64,000 nucleotides of DNA from Methylibium sp. NZG (GCA_001263235.1 LGRD01000005.1:62001-126000), one strand, 5' to 3'. Counted from the first letter of the stretch, positions 14,826 to 24,368 are shown. Made by a program: numbers and translations. Notes: generated by a model not told the origin, from the letters alone.

Positions 14826-17333
14826 ATGAAGAAGATGAAACTCGTCGTCGTCGGCAACGGCATGGCCGGCATCCGTGCGGTCGAAGAGCTGCTGAAGATG
14901 GCGCCTGATCTGTACGAGATCACTGTCTTCGGCGCCGAGCCGCACCCGAACTACAACCGCATCCTGCTCAGCCCGGTGTTGGCCGGCGAGCAGACGGTGG
15001 ACCAGATCATCCTGAATCCCCTGGCCTGGTACGCCGAGCACGGCATCACGCTGCACACCGGCTGCAAGGTGGTGGACGTGCTGCGCGGCCGGCGCCTCGT
15101 GCGCGCTGTCGCGGCCGACGGCAGCGAGATGGAAGTCGAGTACGACCGGCTGCTGCTGGCCACCGGCTCGCACCCGTTCATCTTGCCGGTGCCGGGCAAG
15201 GACTTGCAGGGCGTGATCGCCTACCGCGACATCGCCGACACGAACACGATGATCGACGCGGCCGCGAAGTACAAGCACGCCGTCGTGATCGGCGGCGGCC
15301 TGCTCGGGCTGGAGGCCGCCAACGGCCTGATGCTGCGCGGCATGAAAGTGACGGTCGTGCACATCATGCCGTGGCTGATGGAGCGGCAGCTCGACGATGT
15401 GTCGTCGCGCATGCTGCAGAAGTCGCTCGAAGACCGCGGCCTCACGTTCATGCTCGGCGCGCAGACGCAGGCGCTGATCGGCAATGCCGACGAGGGCATG
15501 AGCGGACGGGAGGAGGACAAGGCCTCGCCCCGAGGGCGTGTCCGGGCGGTCCGGTTCAAGGACGGCACCGAGATCCCGGCCGACCTGGTGGTCATGGCCG
15601 CCGGCATCCGCCCCAACACCGAGCTGGCCGAGAAGATCGGCCTGCACTGCGCGCGCGGCATCGTCGTCAACGACACGCTGCAGACGGTGACCGACCCTCG
15701 CATCTATTCGGTCGGCGAGTGTGCCGCCCACCGCGGCATCGCTTACGGCCTCGTGGCGCCGCTGTTCGAGCAGGGCAAGGTGTGCGCCACGCACCTGGCG
15801 CATTTCGGCATCGGCCGCTACACCGGCTCGCAGACCTCCACCAAACTCAAGGTCACCGGCATTGACCTGTTCTCGGCCGGCAACTTCATGGGCAAGGCCT
15901 CCGGCAAGCCCGAAGACGCCGACTGTGAAGAGATCGTCATGAGCGACCCGTACGGCGGCGTCTACAAGAAGCTCGTGATCAAGGACGACAAGCTGATCGG
16001 CGCCTGCATGTACGGCGACACCGTCGATGGCTCGTGGTACTTCAAGCTGCTCCGTGAGGGGAGAAAGATCGCCGACATCCGCGACAAGCTGATGTTCGGC
16101 GAGAGCAACATCGGCGATGTGGGCCACCAGGGCCACAGCAAGGCCGCCGCGATGGCCGACAGTGACGAGGTGTGCGGCTGCAACGGCGTGAACAAGGGCA
16201 CCATTTGCAAGGCCATCAAGGAGAAGGGCCTGTTCACGCTCGACGAAGTGCGCAAGTGCACCAAGGCAAGTGCGAGTTGCGGCTCGTGCACCGGGCTGGT
16301 AGAGCAGTTGCTGATGTTCACCGCCGGTGGCGACTACTCCGCCGCGCCGACCAAGAAGGCGATGTGCGGCTGCACCGACGCCAGCCACCAGGAAGTGCGC
16401 GACACGATCAAGGCCGAGCACCTGCTGACCATCGACGGCGTGTACCAGCGGCTGAACTGGCGCACGCCGAACGGTTGTTCGAGCTGCCGGCCGGCGGTCA
16501 ACTACTACCTCATCAGCACCTGGCCGAAGGAAGCGCGCGACGACCCGCAGAGCCGCTTCATCAACGAACGCAGCCACGCCAACATCCAGAAGGACGGCAC
16601 CTACAGCGTGATCCCGCGCATGTGGGGCGGCGAGACCACGGCCGATGAGTTGCGCCGCATCGCCAACGCGGTGGACAAGTACAACATCCCGACGGTGAAG
16701 GTCACCGGTGGCCAGCGCATCGACCTGCTGGGCGTGAAGAAGCAAGACCTGCCCGCGGTGTGGAAGGACATCGGCATGCCCAGCGGCCACGCCTATGCCA
16801 AGGCGCTGCGCACGGTCAAGACCTGTGTGGGCAGCGAGTGGTGCCGCTTCGGCACGCAAGACAGCACGCAGATGGGCAAGGACCTGGAGCGCGCCATGTG
16901 GCGCATGTACGCGCCGCACAAGGTCAAGTTCGCCGTCAGCGGCTGCCCGCGCAATTGCGCTGAAGCCGGCATCAAGGACGTCGGCATCATCGGCGTGGAC
17001 TCAGGCTGGGAGATGTACGTGGCGGGCAACGGCGGCATCAAGACCGAGGTGGCGCACTTCCTCGTCAAGCTCAAGACGCCGGCCGAGGTGCTGGAGTACA
17101 CCGGCGCGTTTTGCCAGCTCTACCGCGAGGAAGGCTGGTACCTGGAGCGCACCGTTCACTACGTGTCGCGCGTGGGGCTGGACCACGTGAAGAAGAAGAT
17201 CCTCGACGACGCGGAAGGGCGCAAGGCCCTGTGGGAGCGGTTGCAGTTTTCGCTCGACGGCGAGCCCGATCCGTGGTTCGAGTTCGACAAGGCGGCGGTG
17301 GACGAGCGGCAGTTCGCGGCGTTGGCCGTGTAG
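14826..17333 (+). CDS. nirB: Nitrite reductase (NADH) large subunit
   Basis: Cytosolic assimilatory siroheme nitrite reductase large subunit reducing nitrite to ammonium, 835 residues. In order: FAD-binding (GNGMAGIRAVEEL, 8-20), NAD-binding (VVIGGGLLGLEAANGL, about 155), two BFD-type [2Fe-2S] regions (CGC...SCGSC from about 449; CGC...CSSC from about 514), the ferredoxin-like domain, and the [4Fe-4S]-siroheme ligands C-x5-C (TCVGSEWC, about 665) and C-x3-C (SGCPRNC, about 706). ATG 14826 gives MKKMKLVVVG. A 14-residue insertion-like stretch near 223-237 (encoded around 15500-15535) is unlike typical NirB. NirD is two genes downstream. Confidence 0.95.
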   Translation: MKKMKLVVVGNGMAGIRAVEELLKMAPDLYEITVFGAEPHPNYNRILLSPVLAGEQTVDQIILNPLAWYAEHGITLHTGCKVVDVLRGRRLVRAVAADGSEMEVEYDRLLLATGSHPFILPVPGKDLQGVIAYRDIADTNTMIDAAAKYKHAVVIGGGLLGLEAANGLMLRGMKVTVVHIMPWLMERQLDDVSSRMLQKSLEDRGLTFMLGAQTQALIGNADEGMSGREEDKASPRGRVRAVRFKDGTEIPADLVVMAAGIRPNTELAEKIGLHCARGIVVNDTLQTVTDPRIYSVGECAAHRGIAYGLVAPLFEQGKVCATHLAHFGIGRYTGSQTSTKLKVTGIDLFSAGNFMGKASGKPEDADCEEIVMSDPYGGVYKKLVIKDDKLIGACMYGDTVDGSWYFKLLREGRKIADIRDKLMFGESNIGDVGHQGHSKAAAMADSDEVCGCNGVNKGTICKAIKEKGLFTLDEVRKCTKASASCGSCTGLVEQLLMFTAGGDYSAAPTKKAMCGCTDASHQEVRDTIKAEHLLTIDGVYQRLNWRTPNGCSSCRPAVNYYLISTWPKEARDDPQSRFINERSHANIQKDGTYSVIPRMWGGETTADELRRIANAVDKYNIPTVKVTGGQRIDLLGVKKQDLPAVWKDIGMPSGHAYAKALRTVKTCVGSEWCRFGTQDSTQMGKDLERAMWRMYAPHKVKFAVSGCPRNCAEAGIKDVGIIGVDSGWEMYVAGNGGIKTEVAHFLVKLKTPAEVLEYTGAFCQLYREEGWYLERTVHYVSRVGLDHVKKKILDDAEGRKALWERLQFSLDGEPDPWFEFDKAAVDERQFAALAV

Positions 17334-17434
17334 ACCCTCCACCGAACCGATCGGCACCGTGATTTCAGCCCTGGATGGCGACCCGGCCAGCTTCTACGAT
17401 TTGCGTCTTGCCAGAGCAATTCAAGGAGGAAGGA

Positions 17435-18226
17435 ATGCATCGCAGACTGCTTCTGAACATGGCGCTCGGGGTGGGCGCTTTGGCCGGCGTGCCGCTGCTG
17501 TGGGCGCAGGTCAAGGACATCAACGACGCCATCAACAAGGCCGGCCGCCAGCGCATGCTGAGCCAGCGCATGGCCAAGTGCTACCTGGCGCTGGGGCAGA
17601 ACGTGCTCAGCGACGCGGCCGACAAGACGCTGGCCGCCTCGATGGCGCTGTTCGACCGGCAACTGGTCGAGCTCAAAGCGTTTGCGCCCACACCCGAGGT
17701 GAAGGCGACGTACCAGTCGCTCGAGTCGGAGTGGAGCGAGTACAAAGCCCGGCTGGTGGGCAGTTCGCCGGCCAAGGCCGGGGCCGAGCCGGTGCTGGTG
17801 CAGGCCGGCAAGGTGCTGGCGCTTGCCAACCAGGGCACGGTGCAGCTCGAAGCGGTGTCCGGCCGCCCGGTGGGCCGGCTGGTCAACATCGCCGGCCGGC
17901 AGCGCATGCTCAGCCAGCGCATGGCGGCCTTCTACCTGAGTGCGGGTTGGGGCGTGCAGGGCGCCAACTCGATGGCCGAGCTGAACAAGGCCAAGGACGA
18001 GTTCGTGAAGGCCAGCGACGTGCTCAAGCTGGCGCCCGAGGCCACCGACGCGATCCGCACCGAACTGGCGTTGGCCGACAGCCAGTTCGTTTTCTTCGAC
18101 GCCGCGCTGCGGGCCTTGCGTCCGGGAGGCGGTGATGTGCAAGCCATGACCAACGTGTTCACCACCAGCGAACGCATCTTGCAAGTGATGGACAACGTGA
18201 CCGGCCTCTACGCCAAACTGAGCTGA
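17435..18226 (+). CDS. Secreted double P-box (PilJ/NarX-type) protein
   Basis: A 263-residue exported protein inserted between nirB and nirD. It has a signal peptide (MHRRLLLNMALGVGALAGVP, cleavage near LLWA) followed by two copies of the PilJ-type sensor domain. Each copy opens with the P-box that binds nitrate in NarX/NarQ: INKAGRQRMLSQRMAKCYL (about 32-50) and VNIAGRQRMLSQRMAAFYL (about 150-168). No further membrane segment, HAMP, kinase or methyl-accepting region exists, so it is a free periplasmic (or signal-anchored) protein rather than a receptor. A nitrate/nitrite-binding role is inferred from motif and context. AAGGAGGAAGGA precedes ATG 17435. Confidence 0.8.
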   Translation: MHRRLLLNMALGVGALAGVPLLWAQVKDINDAINKAGRQRMLSQRMAKCYLALGQNVLSDAADKTLAASMALFDRQLVELKAFAPTPEVKATYQSLESEWSEYKARLVGSSPAKAGAEPVLVQAGKVLALANQGTVQLEAVSGRPVGRLVNIAGRQRMLSQRMAAFYLSAGWGVQGANSMAELNKAKDEFVKASDVLKLAPEATDAIRTELALADSQFVFFDAALRALRPGGGDVQAMTNVFTTSERILQVMDNVTGLYAKLS

Positions 18227-18242
18227 CTGAGTCGAGACCCCA

Positions 18243-18638
18243 ATGAACGACGACCGCCCCGACCGCCGCTGGACCCTAGTCTGCCGCCTGAGCGACATCC
18301 CCCGCCTCGGCTCGCGCCGCGTGCACCGCGACGGCGCGGTGGAGGTGGCGCTGTTCCGCGCCGCCGACGACCATGTGTTCGCGCTGCTCGACCGCTGCCC
18401 GCACAAGGGCGGGCCGCTGAGCCAGGGCATCGTGTTCGGCCAGAACGTGGCGTGCCCGCTGCACAACTGGACGATCCAGTTGAGCGACGGCTGCGCCAAG
18501 GAGCCGGACGAAGGCTGCACCGTGCCGTTCGCGGTCAAGGTGGAGGACAAGCAGGTGTACCTCGATGCCGATGAGTTGAGCACGCTGGCGCTCGCCGCGC
18601 CGGTCAGCGCCGTGGTGAAGGTGGGTGCGGTCGCGTGA
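18243..18638 (+). CDS. nirD: Nitrite reductase (NAD(P)H) small subunit
   Basis: A 131-residue Rieske-type small subunit partnering NirB. The [2Fe-2S] motifs CPHKGG (about 48-53) and CPLHNW (about 69-74) are both intact, as in NirD forms that keep the cluster; the common C-x-H...C-x2-H pattern is complete. It begins 16 bases after the P-box gene, and its stop overlaps the GTG start of nasA (GTGA), showing coupling. The family normally sits directly after nirB, so the intervening P-box gene is unusual. Confidence 0.92.
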   Translation: MNDDRPDRRWTLVCRLSDIPRLGSRRVHRDGAVEVALFRAADDHVFALLDRCPHKGGPLSQGIVFGQNVACPLHNWTIQLSDGCAKEPDEGCTVPFAVKVEDKQVYLDADELSTLALAAPVSAVVKVGAVA

Positions 18639-21625
18639 TCCCGATCGTTCCCGTCGCCCTGGCTGCCCCGGTCGCACGTGAAACGAAGTCCACCTGCCCG
18701 TACTGCGGTGTTGGCTGCGGCGTGATCGTCGAGTCTGAGTCGACGCCTGCGGGTGGGCAAATCACCGGCGTGCGCGGCGACCCCGACCACCCGGCCAACT
18801 TCGGCCGCCTGTGCAGCAAGGGCAGCACGCTGCACCTGACCGCATCGAGTGCAATCACATTGCAGACGCGCCTGCTGCAGCCGATGCGGCGCGCCACGCG
18901 CGGCGCCTCGCCGCAGGCGGTGGGTTGGGACGATGCGCTGGGCGATGCGGCCGAACGCTTTGCATCGATCATCGAACGGCACGGCCCCGACGCCGTCGGC
19001 TTCTACCTCTCTGGCCAGTTGCTGACCGAGGACTACTACGTCTTCAACAAGCTCGCCAAAGGCCTGGTGGGCACCAACAACGTCGACACCAACTCGCGCC
19101 TGTGCATGAGCAGCGCGGTGGCCGGCTACAAGGCCTCGCTCGGCGCCGACGCGCCACCGAATTGCTACGACGACATCGGCCTGGCGCAAACTGTTCTCAT
19201 CACAGGCTCGAACATGGCCTGGGCGCACCCGGTGCTGTTCCGCCGGCTCGAAGATGCGCGTGCGGCCAACCCGTCGATGAAGCTCATCGTGGCCGACCCG
19301 CGCCGGACTGAGACCGCCGACGTGGCCGACCTGCACCTGTCGCTGCTGCCCGGCACCGACGTGGCGCTGTACCACGGCCTGCTGCACGTGATGATGTGGG
19401 AGGGGCTGACGGACGCCGCCTTCATCGCCGCCCACACCACCGGCTTCGACGCGCTGCGCGACAGGGTGCGCGAGTTCACGCCCAAGCACGTGGCGCAGGT
19501 GTGTGGGCTGAAGGAAGACGCCATCGTGCAGGCGGCGCGCTGGTTCGCCGGTATCGACGGCGCTGCTGGCACATCGCCGCACGACGGCGCACGGCAGCGC
19601 GCGCCGACCTTGTCGCTGTACTGCCAGGGCCTGAACCAGAGCAGCAGCGGCACCGACAAGAACACGGCGTTGATCAACCTGCACCTGGCCACCGGCCAGA
19701 TCGGCCAGGCAGGCGCGGGCCCGTTCTCGCTCACCGGCCAGCCCAACGCGATGGGCGGGCGCGAGGTGGGCGGGCTGGCCAACCTGCTCAGCGCGCACCG
19801 CGACTTGGGCAACGCGCAACACCGTGCCGAAGTGGCCGCGCTGTGGGGGCTGGCAGGCGGCGAGGCGGCCGTGCCTTCGAAGCCCGGCAAGAGCGCGGTC
19901 GAGATGTTCCAGGCCGCAGCCGACGGTGAGATCCGCGCGCTCTGGATCGCCTGCACGAACCCGGCGCAGTCGATGCCCGACCAGGCCACGGTGCGGCGCG
20001 CGCTGGCGCGTTGCGAGTTCGTCGTCGTGCAGGAGGCGTTTGCCACCACAGCGACGTGCGCGTACGCCGACCTGCTGCTGCCCGCCACCACCTGGGGCGA
20101 GAAGGACGGCACCGTGACCAACAGCGAGCGCCGCATCAGCCGCGTGCGCCCGGCCGTGGCCGCGCCGGGGGCGGCGCGACACGACTGGGCAATCGGCATT
20201 GACGTTGCGCGCCGCCTTGAGACGCGCTTGAACGCGGCGGCGGCGACACGAGCGGCCGCGTCTGCCGTCGGTGGCGCCAGCGGCGCGCCGGCCGTGGTGA
20301 GTCACCCACGCCGCACCGACGGCGCCAGCCTGTTCGCCTTCGATGACGCCGAAAGCGTGTGGAACGAACACCGCGAAAGCACCCGCGGGCGCGACCTCGA
20401 CATCACCGGCCTGAGCTACGCCGCGCTCGACGCCGCGCCGCAACAGTGGCCGATGCGCGAAGGCGACGCGGTCGGCCGTGCGCGCCTCTACGAAGACGGC
20501 CGCTTTGCCACCGCAGACGGCCGCGCGCGCTTCACCGCGCCCGCGTACCGGCCCGTCAGCGAGCCACGCGATGCGCGCTTCCCCATCTCGCTCACCAGCG
20601 GCCGGCTGCGCGACCAGTGGCACGGCATGAGCCGCACCGGCACGCTGGGGCGGCTGTTCGGCCACGCCGCCGAGCCCTGCATCGAGATGCACCCGCAAGA
20701 ACTGGCGCGCCGCAAGTGGGCTGCCGGCGACCTGGTGCGTGTGCGCTCGCGCCGCGGCGAACTGGTGCTGCCGGTGCAGCCGAGCGACCGCGTGACGCCG
20801 GCACAGGCCTTCATTGCGATGCATTGGGGCGAGGAGTTCGTGAGCGGGCGCAGCGCCAAGGGCGAGTTGATGCTGGGCGTGAACGTGCTCACGTCCGCCG
20901 CGTTTTGCCCGCAGTCGAAACAACCCGAGCTGAAGCACGCCGCCGTGCGCATGGAAGACGCCGCGCTGCCGTGGAACCTGCTGGCCGCCGCTTGGTTGCC
21001 GGCCGCCGACGTGCATGCCGTGCGCGAACGGTTGCGCGCGAGTTTCGGCCAGTTCGACTACGCCTCGTGCTTGCCGTTCGGCCGCGAACCGTCGGCCCAG
21101 GTGGGCCTGCTGTTCCGCGCCGCCGCCACCGCGCCGGTGGCCGACGCGGTGCTGGCCGGCATCGAACAGGCGCTCGGCCTGCACGGCGCGCCGGTGCTGC
21201 GCTACAGCGACCCCAAACACGGCCAGCGCCGCGCGATGCGGATCGAAGATGGCGGCGAAGCGGCCGGGCTGCAAGCCTTCCTGCTCGCCGGCGACACGCG
21301 CGCGCAGGCCTGGGTGCTGGCCTTGCTGCAGGACGAACAACCGGCGCGTTCGTTCGGCCGCGCGCTGCTGGAAAGCCGCAGCCAGCCGCCCGGCGCTGCC
21401 GTGCCGCGCGGCAGGCAGGTGTGCAACTGCCTGGACGTGAGCGAGCCGCACATCCTGGCGGCATTGGCCAACGCCAGCGGTTCCGCCGAGGCCCGCGTGG
21501 CGCAATTGCAGGCCACGCTGAAGTGCGGCACGAGTTGCGGCTCGTGCCTCCCCGCGCTGCGAACGATGGCGCGAGACAGCATGACGGCCGCTGCCGCTGC
21601 CGCCGCCGTGGTCGCTGCTGCATGA
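18635..21625 (+). CDS. nasA: Assimilatory nitrate reductase catalytic subunit
   Basis: Cytosolic molybdenum bis-MGD enzyme reducing nitrate to nitrite, 996 residues. An N-terminal [4Fe-4S] site (C21-x2-C24-x3-C28...C60), the molybdopterin domains (NTNSRLCMSS with the Mo-ligand Cys, about residue 158) and the C-terminal MGD-binding domain (TSGRLRDQWHGMSRTG) are present. A BFD-type [2Fe-2S] domain at about 929-975 (CNCLDVSE...CGTSCGSC) is fused at the end, as in NasA of Klebsiella type. The GTG at 18635 overlaps the nirD stop. A 50-residue alanine-rich loop near 520-570 lacks conserved motifs. Electrons probably come from an NADH- or ferredoxin-dependent partner not encoded here. Confidence 0.93.
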   Translation: MIPIVPVALAAPVARETKSTCPYCGVGCGVIVESESTPAGGQITGVRGDPDHPANFGRLCSKGSTLHLTASSAITLQTRLLQPMRRATRGASPQAVGWDDALGDAAERFASIIERHGPDAVGFYLSGQLLTEDYYVFNKLAKGLVGTNNVDTNSRLCMSSAVAGYKASLGADAPPNCYDDIGLAQTVLITGSNMAWAHPVLFRRLEDARAANPSMKLIVADPRRTETADVADLHLSLLPGTDVALYHGLLHVMMWEGLTDAAFIAAHTTGFDALRDRVREFTPKHVAQVCGLKEDAIVQAARWFAGIDGAAGTSPHDGARQRAPTLSLYCQGLNQSSSGTDKNTALINLHLATGQIGQAGAGPFSLTGQPNAMGGREVGGLANLLSAHRDLGNAQHRAEVAALWGLAGGEAAVPSKPGKSAVEMFQAAADGEIRALWIACTNPAQSMPDQATVRRALARCEFVVVQEAFATTATCAYADLLLPATTWGEKDGTVTNSERRISRVRPAVAAPGAARHDWAIGIDVARRLETRLNAAAATRAAASAVGGASGAPAVVSHPRRTDGASLFAFDDAESVWNEHRESTRGRDLDITGLSYAALDAAPQQWPMREGDAVGRARLYEDGRFATADGRARFTAPAYRPVSEPRDARFPISLTSGRLRDQWHGMSRTGTLGRLFGHAAEPCIEMHPQELARRKWAAGDLVRVRSRRGELVLPVQPSDRVTPAQAFIAMHWGEEFVSGRSAKGELMLGVNVLTSAAFCPQSKQPELKHAAVRMEDAALPWNLLAAAWLPAADVHAVRERLRASFGQFDYASCLPFGREPSAQVGLLFRAAATAPVADAVLAGIEQALGLHGAPVLRYSDPKHGQRRAMRIEDGGEAAGLQAFLLAGDTRAQAWVLALLQDEQPARSFGRALLESRSQPPGAAVPRGRQVCNCLDVSEPHILAALANASGSAEARVAQLQATLKCGTSCGSCLPALRTMARDSMTAAAAAAAVVAAA

Positions 21626-21632
21626 TTCTGCA

Positions 21633-22646
21633 ATGAGCATCTCAAAGTACATCCGCGAGATCGGCCGCGGCAAGGACGGCGCGCGGTCGTTGAGCGCCGA
21701 GCAGGCGCAAGACTTGATGACGCAGGTGCTCGACGGCCGCGTCACCGACCTCGAAGTCGGCGCGTTCGCGCTGGCGATGCGCATCAAGGGCGAAACGCCG
21801 GGCGAGCTGGCCGGCTTTCTGGCGGCGACGCAGGCGCATTGCCTGGCGCCGCGACCACACGCATCGGCCTGCCCGGCGGTTTGGCTGCCCAGCTACAACG
21901 GTGCGCGCAAGCTGGCCAACCTCACGCCGCTGCTGGCGCTGCTGCTCGCGCGCGAAGGCGCGCCGGTGCTGGTGCACGGGCCGCTGAGCGAGCCGGGGCG
22001 CGTGAGCACGGCCGAGATCTTCCAGGCGTTGGGCCGGCCCCACGTCGACAGCGCTGCCGCGATCGAACTCGCGTGGCAACGCGGTGAGCCCGCCTTCGTG
22101 CCGACCGAGGTGCTGTGCCCGCCGCTGGCGCGCCTGCTCGCCGTGCGCCGCGTGGTGGGCCTGCGCAACTCGGGCCACACCGTGGCCAAGGTGCTGCATC
22201 CTGCGGCGGGGGCAGGCAACGCGGCCGGCCACGCGACCTGCCCGGCCACCTTTCGCGTCGTCAACCACACCCACCCCGAATACGCCGGCCTGCTGACGCG
22301 CTTCCTGACCGAGACCGGCGCCAACGCGATGCTGTTGCGGGGCACCGAGGGCGAGCCGGTTGCCGACGCGCGACGCACGCCCCGCATGGACGTGTTCTGC
22401 AATGGCGAGCGCAGCGAGACCTTGAGCGTGCCGGCCCGCGAAGGTGTGCTGACGCACCTGCCCGAGCTGCCCCGTGAGTGCGACGTGGCCGCCACCGCTG
22501 CGTACATCGGCGCTGTGCTGCAAGGCTCGCTGCCGGTGCCCGAGTCGATCGCGCTTCAAGTGAGCGCGATCCTGCGCACGCTCGACCAGATTGGAAGTCC
22601 GACCGCGGCCCCGCGCCACGTCACCCACGATGAAACGCATGCCTGA
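21633..22646 (+). CDS. ybiB: TrpD2/YbiB-family DNA-binding protein
   Basis: A 337-residue member of the anthranilate-phosphoribosyltransferase fold group known as TrpD2/YbiB. N-terminal helices (ISKYIREIGRGKDGARSLS) match the glycosyltransferase family 3 helical domain, followed by the alpha/beta domain (NGARKLANLTPLLALLL, GLRNSGHTVAKVLHP). E. coli YbiB binds nucleic acid rather than making tryptophan, and the catalytic KHGN-type motif of TrpD is not seen here. It lies 7 bases after nasA and overlaps cobA, so it is part of the nitrate operon; the reason is unclear. Confidence 0.82.
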   Translation: MSISKYIREIGRGKDGARSLSAEQAQDLMTQVLDGRVTDLEVGAFALAMRIKGETPGELAGFLAATQAHCLAPRPHASACPAVWLPSYNGARKLANLTPLLALLLAREGAPVLVHGPLSEPGRVSTAEIFQALGRPHVDSAAAIELAWQRGEPAFVPTEVLCPPLARLLAVRRVVGLRNSGHTVAKVLHPAAGAGNAAGHATCPATFRVVNHTHPEYAGLLTRFLTETGANAMLLRGTEGEPVADARRTPRMDVFCNGERSETLSVPAREGVLTHLPELPRECDVAATAAYIGAVLQGSLPVPESIALQVSAILRTLDQIGSPTAAPRHVTHDETHA

Positions 22647-23415
22647 CCCATCGAAGCCACCCACCGTCACACTGGTCGGCGCCGGCCCCGGCGACCCGGA
22701 CCTGCTGACGATCCGCGCCGTCAAAGCGATCCGCCGCGCCACGGTGCTGCTGGCAGACGACCTGGTGAGCGACGGCGTGCTGCGCTACGCGCGCAAGGGC
22801 GCGCGCATCGTGCACGTCGGCAAACGCGGCGGCTGTGCCAGCACACCGCAGGAGTTCATCCACCGCCTGATGGTGGCGCAGGCGAAAGCCGGCGAGCGGG
22901 TGGTGCGCCTGAAGGGCGGCGACCCGTTCGTCTTCGGCCGCGGTGGTGAAGAGTGCGATGCGCTGCGCGAGGCGGGCATCGACGTCGAAGTGGTCAGCGG
23001 CCTGACTGCTGGCATCGCCGGCCCGGCGTCGATCGGCCTGCCCGTGACCGACCGGCGGCACGCGCGCGGCGTGGCGCTCGTCACCGGCCACCAGCAGCAT
23101 GGCCGCGAGGCGCCCGACTGGGCCGCGCTGGCGCGCAGCGGCTTGACCTTGGTGATTTACATGGGCGTTGCGCGCTGCGCACAGATCGTTGCCGAACTAG
23201 TGGCGGCCGGGTTGCCGCCCGCCACACCGGCCGCGGTGATCTCGAACGCCTGCAGCGCCGACCAGCGCCAGGCGCTGTGCACGCTGGCGATGCTGCCTGA
23301 GACCGTCGAAGCTGGCGGCTTTGCGAGCCCGGCGTTGCTGGTGATCGGTGATGTGGTCTGTGCAGCGCCGGCATGGGGCGCTTCGGACGTCGCATTGGCG
23401 GTGGCGGCGATCTGA
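22630..23415 (+). CDS. cobA: Uroporphyrinogen-III C-methyltransferase
   Basis: SAM-dependent methylase converting uroporphyrinogen III to precorrin-2, the first step towards siroheme, the cofactor of NirB. 261 residues with the SUMT motifs VGAGPGDPDLLT (16-27), VVRLKGGDPFVFGRG (about 95-109) and GIAGPASIGLPVTDR. The N-terminus overlaps the end of ybiB by 17 bases. As last gene of the nitrate operon it supplies cofactor on demand. It is the methylase-only form, so dehydrogenase and chelatase steps must come from elsewhere. Confidence 0.92.
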   Translation: MKRMPDPSKPPTVTLVGAGPGDPDLLTIRAVKAIRRATVLLADDLVSDGVLRYARKGARIVHVGKRGGCASTPQEFIHRLMVAQAKAGERVVRLKGGDPFVFGRGGEECDALREAGIDVEVVSGLTAGIAGPASIGLPVTDRRHARGVALVTGHQQHGREAPDWAALARSGLTLVIYMGVARCAQIVAELVAAGLPPATPAAVISNACSADQRQALCTLAMLPETVEAGGFASPALLVIGDVVCAAPAWGASDVALAVAAI

Positions 23416-23462
23416 CCGCACCTCGCTGTGGGTGGAGCGCGGAAAAGGGCGCGCAACGCCAA

Positions 23463-24368
23463 TCAGGCAGGGGATGCCTTCGCAGGGTCTTGGCGCGCAG
23501 CGGTGCGGCGGGCCACGCGCCAGCCATCGGCGCTGTAGAGCAGCAGCGCCCCCCAGATGAAGCAGAAGCCGACAAGCCGTGGCGCCGTCAGCGGCTCCCG
23601 GAACAGCCACACACCGAGCCCGAACTGGATCGTCGGGCCGAGGTACTGCAGCAGCCCCAGTGTGGTCATCGTGATGCGGCGCGCGCCAGCCGCGAACAGC
23701 AGCAGCGGGATGGCGGTGACGGGGCCGACGCCGACGAGCCACAGCAGCGTCTGCCCATCGGCCGCGGCGGCGGCGCTGGTGCCTTGCATCCACCACCAGG
23801 CCAGCGCCACGAGCGCGATCGGCGCGAGCAGCAGCGTCTCCAGGGTCAGGCCCTCCAGCGCCCCGAGCGGCGCGACCTTGCGCAGCAGCCCATAGGTGCC
23901 GAACGAGGCCGCCAGCACGAGGGCGATCCAGGGCAGCTGCCCGCCCTGGACGGTGAGCCACACCACGCCCGCGGCGGCGAGCGACAGGGCCGCCCATTGC
24001 GCGGTGCGCAGCCGCTCGTGCAGCACGGTGGTGCCGAGCATCACGTTGACCAGCGGCGTGATGAAGTAGCCCAGGCTGGCCTCCAGCACGCGGCCGTTCG
24101 TCACCGCCCAGATGTAGACGCCCCAATTGCCGGCCAGCAGCAAGGCGCTCGCACCGAAAGTCAGCAGCAGCTTGGGTTGGCTCAGCACCGGCACGAGCCA
24201 CGCCCATTGCCGCCGCACCGCCAGCAGCACCAGCAGGAACACGAGCGACCAGACCACACGGTGCATCACCACCTCGGCGGGCGCAATGGCGGCGAGTGGC
24301 TGGAAGTAGAGCGGGAACAGACCCCAGCAGATGTAGGCCAGGGCGGCATAGGCGATTCCGCGGGGCAT
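23463..24368 (-). CDS. rarD: EamA-family transporter RarD
   Basis: Inner-membrane drug/metabolite-type transporter, 301 residues with about ten hydrophobic segments. The RarD signature opening (MPRGIAYAALAYICWGLFPLYF) and the two EamA repeats (NWGVYIWAVTNGRVLEASLGYF near 78-100; LGLLQYLGPTIQFGLGVWLF near 240) are clear. I chose ATG 24368 because it begins this signature; the frame upstream is basic and not membrane-like. It converges on cobA across 47 bp and diverges from the MoaD-like gene. Substrate is unknown; RarD was linked to chloramphenicol resistance only by homology. Confidence 0.88.
   Translation of the reverse strand: MPRGIAYAALAYICWGLFPLYFQPLAAIAPAEVVMHRVVWSLVFLLVLLAVRRQWAWLVPVLSQPKLLLTFGASALLLAGNWGVYIWAVTNGRVLEASLGYFITPLVNVMLGTTVLHERLRTAQWAALSLAAAGVVWLTVQGGQLPWIALVLAASFGTYGLLRKVAPLGALEGLTLETLLLAPIALVALAWWWMQGTSAAAAADGQTLLWLVGVGPVTAIPLLLFAAGARRITMTTLGLLQYLGPTIQFGLGVWLFREPLTAPRLVGFCFIWGALLLYSADGWRVARRTAARQDPAKASPA

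Noticed and set aside
15491-15546. NirB insertion as another copy of the dispersed repeat
   Set aside because: It is an insertion-like stretch in the protein, but I could not match its bases to either repeat family convincingly.
17159-21787. Very long open frame on the minus strand opposite nirB-nasA
   Set aside because: It lies antisense to well-supported nirD, nasA and the P-box gene and shows no domain; long antisense frames are expected at this G+C.
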